Assembly (NCBI GenBank): GCA_947177645.1
Contig: CAMWVJ010000070.1
Span: 1 to 6,376 of the forward strand
Length of the DNA stretch: 6,376 nucleotides
From: an uncultured Desulfovibrio sp.
GTDB lineage: Bacteria > Desulfobacterota > Desulfovibrionia > Desulfovibrionales > Desulfovibrionaceae
Reading direction: 5' to 3'
Both the position numbers and the translations under genes were made by a program. The stretch's first letter is position 1. Each line of letters opens with the position of its first letter. Shown here one piece after another: positions 1 through 6,376 of this stretch. The notes under the pieces are model-generated. The model was not told the origin of the DNA. It ran no database searches and saw only the letters and a program-made list of their open reading frames with translations.

Positions 1-307
1 AGAGGTCGCTCGGGCTGCGCCCGGCGAGCACGGTATTGCGCAGGGGGAGGGTGGTGTTGTCCTCGGGCAGGCGCGCCACCTGCGGCTGGAACTGCGCGGA
101 ACGCGCGGCCTTGCCGGCGGTATTCTGGGCGGCAGCAGTCTGGGCCGCGGCCTGTGCGGCTTCGGCGCCCTTTTCCCCGGCCATGAGCGCGGCAAAGCGG
201 GCCTTGTCTGGGCTCGCCTGTGCCTTCTTGCCGGAAATGGGGCCGCTTGCCGGGACCTGCGTCTTTTGTTCGGCGGGGGGCCGGATGAGCCATGCGGAAT
301 GTGACAT
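1..307 (-). CDS. Unrecognised protein, N-terminal part (gene runs off left edge)
   Basis: An open frame reads leftward from an ATG at 307-305 to base 1 without a stop, giving about 102 residues of a longer protein. The start is well supported: AGGAGG lies 6 bases upstream (complement of 314-319), and a sigma-54 promoter lies about 45 bases upstream. The protein begins MSHSAWLIRPPAEQ. It then has a low-complexity stretch rich in Ala, Gln, Lys and Gly (about residues 15-75), with no signal peptide or membrane segment, which looks disordered. The visible part ends near LPLRNTVLAGRSPSD. I do not recognise a domain; any folded part would lie beyond the window. The sigma-54 promoter makes a flagellar or envelope role worth considering, for example a FliK-like or transglycosylase-type protein with a disordered N-terminus, but that is inference. 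The existence of the gene is much more certain than its function. Confidence 0.75.
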   Translation of the reverse strand, partial: MSHSAWLIRPPAEQKTQVPASGPISGKKAQASPDKARFAALMAGEKGAEAAQAAAQTAAAQNTAGKAARSAQFQPQVARLPEDNTTLPLRNTVLAGRSPSDL

Positions 308-313
308 CTTTCT

Positions 314-319
314 CCTCCT
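314..319 (-). promoter_or_regulatory. Strong Shine-Dalgarno for the leftward gene
   Basis: Read on the minus strand this is AGGAGG followed by six bases and ATG (307-305). The match to the anti-Shine-Dalgarno sequence is perfect and fixes the start of the leftward gene. Confidence 0.8.
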
Positions 320-351
320 GGCGGCGCAGTGCCTGCCATGCGCCGAGGAAT

Positions 352-369
352 AAGCAAGGAAGATGCCAA
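352..369 (-). promoter_or_regulatory. Sigma-54 (RpoN) -24/-12 promoter
   Basis: Read on the minus strand the sequence is TTGGCATCTTCCTTGCTT. It contains the -24 element TGGCA and the -12 element TTGCT. The invariant GG (367-366) and GC (355-354) are separated by exactly 10 bases, which is the diagnostic RpoN spacing. Transcription would start around 342, leaving a leader of about 35 bases before the ATG at 307. It points at the leftward gene and lies in a non-coding gap, as expected of a real promoter. An enhancer-binding activator would be needed; its site is not evident. Confidence 0.7.
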
Positions 370-374
370 GCGTG

Positions 375-430
375 AAAAAGCGGGGGCGGCGCGGCCTTGC
401 GGGCGCCGGGGAAGGGCTTTCCGCCCCTGC
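375..430 (-). terminator. Candidate intrinsic terminator of the TraT-like gene
   Basis: On the minus strand, 27 bases past the stop codon at 457, the arms 430-421 and 389-380 can pair over ten positions (GCAGGGGCGG with CCGCCCCCGC, one A-C mismatch). Five T's follow at 379-375. The loop of about 31 bases is GC-rich and could itself fold, so the long loop is the weak point. It ends only a few bases before the sigma-54 element of the next gene, which would separate the two leftward transcription units. Confidence 0.5.
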
Positions 431-456
431 GCCAAAATGCCGACGGGCGCGGCCGC

Positions 457-1059
457 TCAGGGGCGGCCCAGGGCCTCCTCGAGCTCGTGCGAGAGGGTGC
501 GGGCAAAGGAGGAGGGCAGCGCATTGTGCCTCGGCTCCTCGTGGGGCACGAGCAGCCCGAGCCGCATCTGGCTCGAGCCCACGGCGTTGCGGCTCGTGAT
601 GTTCTTGAGCCTGGCGCGGCTCGGCCGGGCGTGGCTCGGCACCTTGCGCTGCACGAGCAGCACGTCGGCGAGCAGCCCGTGCGCCCCGCGGCCCGTGAAG
701 CGCGCCGGCGCGCCGTAGCCCGCGTTCACGATTTCCTCCAGCGCCTCCGGGCTCACCGTGCCCTCGTCGAGCAGGGAGACCTGGAGGATATAGCCGGCCT
801 CGCTCGGGTTTTCCACCAGGGTGACGCGCGTCCTGGCGAGGCTGCGGCCGGCGTTGGCGGGCAGGCGCAGGGCGCGGCCGGTCATGTCGCGCACGTCCAC
901 ATACATCTTGTCCGGCACGTCGCCGTTTTCCACGGGGGCGAGCTCGCCCGAGCGCAGCACGCGGATCTCGGCGCTTTCGGCCTCGCGCTGGCGGATGCAG
1001 GAGCAGGAAAGGATGACCGTGAGCAGGATGAGGCAGATGAGGGGCAGTCGCGCGTGCAT
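457..1059 (-). CDS. Small TraT-like outer-membrane lipoprotein
   Basis: The 200-residue protein starts at the ATG at 1059-1057, with GGAGA a few bases upstream. It has a lipoprotein signal peptide: a hydrophobic core at about residues 5-18 and a lipobox ILSC placing the lipidated cysteine at 19 (C21 is the alternative). The mature part recalls TraT lipoproteins: a beta segment MYVDVRDMTGRAL at 52-64 in place of the TraT segment before its first helix, then SEAGYILQVSLL at 86-97, a GYGA at 114-117, and a C-terminal segment at 163-197 ending in a helix SFARTLSHELEEAL. F-plasmid TraT (about 240 residues) has a long hydrophobic glycine-rich stretch after the GY motif; here that stretch is reduced to about ten residues. 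TraT proteins mediate surface exclusion and serum resistance in the outer membrane. No conjugation genes are visible nearby, so a chromosomal role is more likely. Lipoprotein status is fairly secure; the TraT link rests on recalled family sequence and is moderate. Confidence 0.7.
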   Translation of the reverse strand: MHARLPLICLILLTVILSCSCIRQREAESAEIRVLRSGELAPVENGDVPDKMYVDVRDMTGRALRLPANAGRSLARTRVTLVENPSEAGYILQVSLLDEGTVSPEALEEIVNAGYGAPARFTGRGAHGLLADVLLVQRKVPSHARPSRARLKNITSRNAVGSSQMRLGLLVPHEEPRHNALPSSFARTLSHELEEALGRP

Positions 1060-1112
1060 GGCAGTCTCCGTGAAAGGGGGCCGTCGCCGGCGCGGACGCC
1101 GCGAAACGGGAG

Positions 1113-1131
1113 GGCCGCCCGCAAGGCGGCC
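1113..1131 (-). other. Perfect hairpin in the leader of the TraT-like gene
   Basis: GGCCGCC (1113-1119) and GGCGGCC (1125-1131) form a perfect 7-bp stem with a five-base loop, CGCAA on the plus strand. It lies 54 bases upstream of the TraT-like start codon, inside the transcript if the promoter at 1165-1194 is used. No T-run follows, so it is not a terminator. It could stabilise the leader or be incidental in such GC-rich DNA. Confidence 0.35.
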
Positions 1132-1164
1132 ACGCGAAGGGCCGGGGCCGGTCGCGCCACTCCC

Positions 1165-1194
1165 TCCATAGCCCGGAAACGGCCCCGCTGTCCA
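1165..1194 (-). promoter_or_regulatory. Candidate sigma-70 promoter for the TraT-like gene
   Basis: Read leftward, TGGACA (1194-1189, five of six against TTGACA) is followed after 18 bases by TATGGA (1170-1165, three of six against TATAAT). The -10 match is weak. The position, about 105 bases upstream of the start codon in a divergent intergenic region, is reasonable. Confidence 0.35.
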
Positions 1195-1213
1195 CCTGCC
1201 CGCATTTCCGGGC
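1171..1213. repeat. Perfect 9-bp inverted repeat between divergent promoters
   Basis: GCCCGGAAA at 1171-1179 is exactly complementary to TTTCCGGGC at 1205-1213, with a 25-base spacer. The left arm sits inside the spacer of the leftward promoter candidate. The right arm ends 7 bases before the -35 of the topA promoter candidate. This placement suits a dimeric regulator acting on both directions, or a cruciform/hairpin responsive to supercoiling. Chance cannot be excluded in DNA of this GC content. Confidence 0.4.
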
Positions 1214-1220
1214 CGCGCAC

Positions 1221-1248
1221 TTGACGCGGCGGGCGTTTGACGTATCTT
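1221..1248 (+). promoter_or_regulatory. Candidate sigma-70 promoter of topA
   Basis: TTGACG (1221-1226, five of six) and TATCTT (1243-1248, four of six) are separated by 16 bases. Transcription would begin around 1255, about 39 bases before the topA ATG. A second TTGACG occurs at 1237-1242 but has no good -10 at proper spacing. Confidence 0.5.
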
Positions 1249-1293
1249 GCCCCTGCGTGAGATGAGGAAACCGCAACCGCAAAGGGCAGCAGC

Positions 1294-3574
<2,281 letters not shown>

Positions 3575-3588
<14 letters not shown>

Positions 3589-4210
3589 CCGCAAGCCCCT
3601 GCTCGACGCCGCCCCGCTCTCGCTCACGCCCGAAGAAAACGCGGCCATGGCGCCCGCTACGGAGCTTCCCGTGCTGCTCCGTCTGGGCGACGGCGCCGTG
3701 GCCAGGGCGCTCGCCCGTCTGGCCGCGGAATGTGGCTTTGCGGTGGACATGGCCGTATGGGACGCGGACGCGGCGCCCGATGCGCCGCTGGCGGCGGAAG
3801 CGGAGACCGGCGCCCCGGAAGATGCCCCCCCGCCGGACATCCCGGGGCTGCGCCGCCATATCCGCCTTTTGCCGGGCGAGAGCGCGGTTGAGCGGTGCGC
3901 CGTGGGGCGCAGGCACTCCATCTGCATCTTCCCGGCCGATGAAGCCGGGGCCGTGGCCGCGCTGGAAGACGTGCTGGCGAGCCACGCCTTCTTTGTGGGC
4001 CTGTGGGCCACGCGCGCCGAGCGCGAGCGCGTGTGGGCCGCGCTCAGGGCGGCCGGCGTGCCCGACGCGGAGCTTGCGGCCGTGCGCTGCCCCCTGGGCC
4101 TCGGCGACCTCGCCGACATGGGCGGACCGGTGGCTTCGGCGGTGCCCGTGCTGGCGGAACTGCTGGCCGCGCGGGCCGGCAGCCGGCAACGCTTCCGCCT
4201 TGAGGATTGA
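3575..4210 (+). CDS. XdhC-family Rossmann-domain protein, lacking the usual N-terminal half
   Basis: A 211-residue cytoplasmic protein resembling the C-terminal Rossmann domain of XdhC/CoxI proteins, which help insert or sulfurate the molybdenum cofactor of xanthine-dehydrogenase-type enzymes. Residues 31-58 (ELPVLLRLGDGAVARALARLA onward) match the nucleotide-binding loop usually written GAGHVAxALA; the histidine position is changed (GDGAVA). Residues 138-163 (AFFVGLWATRAERERVWAAL and on to GVPD) match the FYVGLIGSRRKR-type motif. CPLGLGDLAD at 172-181 stands where XdhC has PIGLDIGAETP, and a final helix carries LAELLAAR. The N-terminal XdhC domain is absent and the THDH-type motif is replaced by SICIFPADE at 115-123. 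A Pro/Ala/Glu-rich linker fills about 63-90. The gene overlaps topA by 14 bases, implying translational coupling. No molybdenum hydroxylase gene is nearby, so the substrate is unknown. Family assignment is good; function is open. Confidence 0.75.
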
Positions 4211-4285
4211 CGGCGCGGCCCTGCCGGTTTAGTGGTTAAGGAATGGGCCGGAAGGGCCGCATGCCCGCAACTTCCCCGGCCCGGC

Positions 4286-4294
4286 GAGGTAGGG
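4286..4294 (+). promoter_or_regulatory. Ribosome binding site fixing the start at 4295
   Basis: GAGGTAGGG directly precedes ATG at 4295, with GAGG spaced 5 bases from the start. This start puts the membrane segment at the very N-terminus. The in-frame GTG at 4232 would add a 21-residue extension with no structural logic. Confidence 0.55.
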
Positions 4295-4915
4295 ATGGAG
4301 TACGCGCTCGGCGCCATATGCGTCATCTTCCTGATTTTCCTGCTCATGGAGTCCAAGCGCAAGGCCGCGCGCATCGTGCAGGCCGTGGCCGTGGAGAAGA
4401 GCAGGATCGCCGACGATTCCGGCATGACCGCGAGCCTCGGCGTCTTCACGCCGGACACGCAGACCACGGTCATCATCGGCGCCTCGGAAGAGCTGGGCGT
4501 CTTTTATTACCGCATGCTGCGGCAGAGCAAGGTCATCATCCGAAGCCGCATCAACCTCGCCAACCTCGCCCGCGTGGAACTGCTCGTCAACAGCCAGCCC
4601 GTCGCCATCGCCACGGGTTCGGAACAGCCCACCACCTCGCTCCGCGCCACGGAGATCGCTGACAGGACCATCTCGCTCTTTTCCACCGACGCCATCCGCA
4701 ACATGCAGCGCGCGGGCCTGCGCGTGGTCTTTTTTGACGAGAACGGCACGGAAAAGAGCCTCGAGATCACCTCCCTGCGCGCCGAGGACGAGCGCCACAA
4801 GTTCGAGCGCGTGCAGCTCCTCAAGACGACCATCTGGTGGGTGGCCTTCCTCCAGATGGCGAGCCGCCAGGCCCGCCAAGTGCGGGCGCGCCTTGCGCCT
4901 GACACGCCGGCCTGA
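4295..4915 (+). CDS. Unrecognised membrane-anchored protein with cytoplasmic domain
   Basis: A 206-residue protein I cannot assign to a named family. It has one N-terminal membrane helix at about residues 3-18 (YALGAICVIFLIFLLM) followed by KRKAAR, so the positive-inside rule puts the rest in the cytoplasm. Residues 45-160 alternate short hydrophobic strands (TVIIGA, LGVFYYRMLRQSKVIIRSRI, RVELLVN, PVAIATG, LRVVFFDE, KSLEITSL). A mixed or beta-rich fold, perhaps of pleckstrin-homology type, is my guess. Residues 166-200 form an amphipathic helix with a paired tryptophan (IWWVAFLQMASR). Codon use matches its neighbours. It lies 84 bases after the XdhC-like gene on the same strand with no clear terminator between, so it is probably the last gene of the topA cluster. 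A terminator-like T-run follows about 80 bases past its stop. Confidence 0.8.
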   Translation: MEYALGAICVIFLIFLLMESKRKAARIVQAVAVEKSRIADDSGMTASLGVFTPDTQTTVIIGASEELGVFYYRMLRQSKVIIRSRINLANLARVELLVNSQPVAIATGSEQPTTSLRATEIADRTISLFSTDAIRNMQRAGLRVVFFDENGTEKSLEITSLRAEDERHKFERVQLLKTTIWWVAFLQMASRQARQVRARLAPDTPA

Positions 4916-4969
4916 GCTCCGGCCCCCCGGCTCTCCACTGCGCCCGGTCGCGCGACTGCCTCCGGCCAT

Positions 4970-5001
4970 CCGGCGACCCACCGGCGGTCTAAAAATTTTT
5001 T
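4970..5001 (+). terminator. Weak terminator candidate after the topA cluster
   Basis: CCGG at 4970-4973 and 4981-4984 can pair across a 7-base loop, and GACC/GGTC at 4975-4978 and 4986-4989 is an alternative. Six T's end the region at 4996-5001. The stems are short and are separated from the T-run by TAAAAA, so the match to a standard intrinsic terminator is poor. The location after the last gene of the cluster is what favours it. Confidence 0.3.
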
Positions 5002-5051
5002 CTCAAAGAATCCCGCAGAGTTATCTCTCCTGAATACGGTAATTTATCCTG

Positions 5052-5074
5052 CTGGAATCATTCATGATTTCCAG
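5052..5074. promoter_or_regulatory. Operator-like near-palindrome upstream of the efflux gene
   Basis: CTGGAA (5052-5057) and TTCCAG (5069-5074) are exact inverted arms. Inside them TCA and TGA continue the symmetry with one extra T, so a 23-base site has nine symmetric pairs. It sits in the AT-rich core 166 bases before the efflux start codon. The size and symmetry resemble operators of TetR-type repressors that commonly control RND pumps, but no regulator gene is in the window. Confidence 0.4.
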
Positions 5075-5137
5075 AATCAGCTTTCTGCCCCTTGCGGCGC
5101 GCCTTTTCTTGCCTTTTCGCCCCTGATGTGGTTAGTA

Positions 5138-5154
5138 ACGGGGGTTCGCCCCGT
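5138..5154 (+). other. Stable hairpin in the efflux gene leader
   Basis: ACGGGG (5138-5143) and CCCCGT (5149-5154) form a perfect 6-bp stem around the loop GTTCG. There is no T-run. It lies about 85 bases before the efflux start codon and just after a short palindrome GTTAGTAAC (5131-5139). Confidence 0.35.
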
Positions 5155-5207
5155 CGCCAGGTGCCGGCGCCGCCCCCGTGGCAGCCCGGGCGCCCTCCAT
5201 GCCTTTC

Positions 5208-5228
5208 AACGCGCCAGCGCGTTTTTTT
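5208..5228 (+). terminator. Terminator-like hairpin directly before the efflux gene
   Basis: AACGCG (5208-5213), loop CCAG, and CGCGTT (5218-5223) form a perfect 6-bp stem, followed by T's up to 5228 (seven in a row at 5222-5228). This is the architecture of an intrinsic terminator. It ends two bases before the GGAG ribosome binding site of the next gene, so it lies inside that gene's leader and could act as an attenuator. Alternatively it ends leftover upstream transcription while the efflux promoter overlaps it. Confidence 0.5.
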
Positions 5229-5239
5229 CGGAGTGACCC

Positions 5240-6376
5240 ATGACCCGAACCCTCCCTGCCAAAGCCACTCTTCTTCCCGGCCTGGTGCTCCTGCTTTCGC
5301 TCGCCCTCGCGGCCTGCGAGGATTCCCAAAAGGCCGGGCAGGTCCCGCTGATGCCGGTGGCCGTGTATGAAGTCACCGTGGTCGACGCCCCGTGGCCCGC
5401 GGAATACCAGGCGCAGGCCTCGGGCTCGCGCGCTGTCGAGGTGCGCTCGCGCGTGGAGGCCATCATCGAGAAGCGCCTCTATGACGAGGGCGATTATGTC
5501 AAGGAAGGGCAGCTGCTCTTCCAGCTCGAGCGCGACCAGTATGAGGCGCGCATGCAGCAGGCGCAGGCGCAGTACATCAATGCCGAGCGCGAGTGGCAGC
5601 GCGTGCGCCCCCTCTACCAGAAGAACGCCGTCTCCCAGAAGGAACGCGACGCCGCCCGCGCGGCCTACGAGACCGCCAAGGCGGAACTCAGGCAGGCGCA
5701 GATCAATCTCGACTACTGCCAGGTGACGGCCCCGGTCTCCGGCTACAGCAGCAAGGAGAACTACACCCCCGGCAACCTCGTGAGCAACAATTCGCTGCTC
5801 ACCTATGTGAACCAGACCGACCCCATGTATATCGACTTTTCCATCGCCGCGCCCGAGCGCATGCTGCGCCAGCAGCTCGCGGCGGCGGGCAAGCTGGAAT
5901 TTCCGCCGGACGGCCACTATACGGCGAAACTGCGCCTGCTCGACGGCCGCATGTATGACGGCGAGGGCGAAGTGACCTTCATCGACAGCCAGGTGCAGCC
6001 GACGACCGGCGTCATCCAGGCGCGCGCGGTGTTCACCAATGCCGACCGCTCCATCATGCCCGGCCAGTACGTGCGCATCTACATGTCGGGCGACGTGCTG
6101 AAGAACGCCATCCTCGTGCCGCAGAAGTGCGTCATGATCACTCAGAAGGGCGCCACGGTCATGGCGCTGGACAAGGACGACGTGGTCCAGGCGCGCCCCG
6201 TGACCATCGGCGTCACCGTGGGCGACCGCTACCTCATCGATTCGGGCCTTCAGGCGGGCGACCGCATCATCAGCGAGGGCCAGGTCAAGGCCAGGCCCGG
6301 CGCAAAGGTGCGCGTCATGCCCGCAGAGGAAGTGCTCCACGCCCAGCACCAGGCGAAGCAGGGCGAAGGCCAGGAA
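5240..6376 (+). CDS. RND efflux periplasmic adaptor (membrane fusion) lipoprotein, 3' end outside window
   Basis: The 379 residues seen have no stop, but family length (about 380-400) suggests the gene is nearly complete. It is an AcrA/MexA-type adaptor that joins an inner-membrane RND transporter to an outer-membrane channel in the periplasm. The start at 5240 has GGAG 6 bases upstream. The signal peptide has a hydrophobic core at 10-24 and lipobox LAAC, with lipidated Cys26. The first lipoyl half lies at about 63-97 (VEVRSRVEAIIEKRLYDEGD and VKEGQLLFQLE), followed by the alpha-helical hairpin at about 98-157. The second lipoyl half (VTAPVSGY at 162-169, PGNLVSNNSLLTYV at 177-190) and the beta-barrel (PMYIDFSIAAPE at 195-206, to PGQYVRIYM at 274-282) follow. 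The membrane-proximal domain spans 287-360 (AILVPQKCVMITQKG, then QARPVTIG and GLQAGDRIISEGQVK). The usual GRIGKS after TAPxSG is GYSSKE here. The drug or solvent substrate cannot be read from the adaptor alone. Confidence 0.95.
   Translation, partial: MTRTLPAKATLLPGLVLLLSLALAACEDSQKAGQVPLMPVAVYEVTVVDAPWPAEYQAQASGSRAVEVRSRVEAIIEKRLYDEGDYVKEGQLLFQLERDQYEARMQQAQAQYINAEREWQRVRPLYQKNAVSQKERDAARAAYETAKAELRQAQINLDYCQVTAPVSGYSSKENYTPGNLVSNNSLLTYVNQTDPMYIDFSIAAPERMLRQQLAAAGKLEFPPDGHYTAKLRLLDGRMYDGEGEVTFIDSQVQPTTGVIQARAVFTNADRSIMPGQYVRIYMSGDVLKNAILVPQKCVMITQKGATVMALDKDDVVQARPVTIGVTVGDRYLIDSGLQAGDRIISEGQVKARPGAKVRVMPAEEVLHAQHQAKQGEGQE

Larger units (their letters stand above)
4916..5239. other. Gene-free region with AT-rich core upstream of the efflux gene
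   Basis: This 324-base stretch carries no convincing gene. From the left it holds a GC-rich tail, a run AAAAATTTTTT at 4991-5001, a markedly AT-rich segment to about 5090 with a near-palindrome at 5052-5074, and a GC-rich leader with hairpins at 5138-5154 and 5208-5223. The base composition drop contrasts with the coding regions on both sides and is where I would expect the promoter and operator of the efflux operon. I could not place a -35/-10 pair with confidence. Confidence 0.6.

Noticed and set aside
397..1224. A 275-codon plus-strand frame over the TraT-like gene
   Set aside because: Its composition is Arg/Ala/His-rich, with no start signal and no domain. The opposite strand has a signal peptide, an RBS and a terminator.
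4206..4233. TTGACG followed after 16 bases by TTTAGT, a possible internal promoter before the gene at 4295
   Set aside because: The first box overlaps the stop codon of the XdhC-like gene and the -10 match is mediocre. Co-transcription with topA is the simpler reading, though an internal promoter is not excluded.
4947..4956. Palindrome GTCGCGCGAC after the unknown membrane protein gene
   Set aside because: It has no loop, is short, and such CG-only palindromes are frequent at this base composition. There is no link to a promoter or terminator.
5132..6349. A 405-codon minus-strand open frame antisense to the efflux adaptor
   Set aside because: The plus-strand frame has clear AcrA-type domains, a lipobox and an RBS. 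The antisense frame is His/Ala/Leu-rich with no recognisable domain, as expected of a shadow frame.

Overview
The window comes from a GC-rich Gram-negative chromosome. Two predicted lipoproteins carry signal peptides, an RND-type periplasmic adaptor is present, and topoisomerase I has several zinc ribbons. The overall look (high GC, strong G/C at third codon positions, a good sigma-54 promoter, housekeeping topA beside accessory envelope genes) fits Desulfovibrio and relatives. That placement is inferred from general appearance, not from a database match.

Layout. Positions 1-1059 are read on the minus strand. First comes the start of an unrecognised gene (307 down to beyond base 1), preceded by a near-perfect sigma-54 -24/-12 element and a strong ribosome binding site. 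Upstream of it lies a small predicted lipoprotein gene (1059 down to 457) that resembles TraT outer-membrane lipoproteins but lacks their hydrophobic glycine-rich segment. A terminator-like hairpin lies between the two. A 234-bp divergent intergenic region (1060-1293) holds candidate sigma-70 promoters for both directions and a perfect 9-bp inverted repeat between them.

The plus strand then carries a three-gene cluster: topA (1294-3588, DNA topoisomerase I with four C-terminal zinc ribbons), a gene overlapping it by 14 bases that encodes only the Rossmann half of an XdhC-family protein (3575-4210), and an unrecognised membrane-anchored protein with a cytoplasmic domain (4295-4915). After a 324-bp gene-free stretch with an AT-rich core, an operator-like palindrome and a hairpin followed by seven T's, an RND efflux membrane fusion lipoprotein begins at 5240 and runs off the right edge. 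Its inner-membrane pump and outer-membrane channel would be expected just beyond.

Functionally this is an ordinary chromosomal segment. topA relaxes negative supercoils, and the two genes behind it are probably co-transcribed but have no obvious link to topology. The flanking units are envelope genes with their own regulation. I see no convincing new defence or mobile system. The most interesting material is regulatory (sigma-54 element, divergent-promoter inverted repeat, leader terminator upstream of the efflux gene) together with three poorly characterised proteins.
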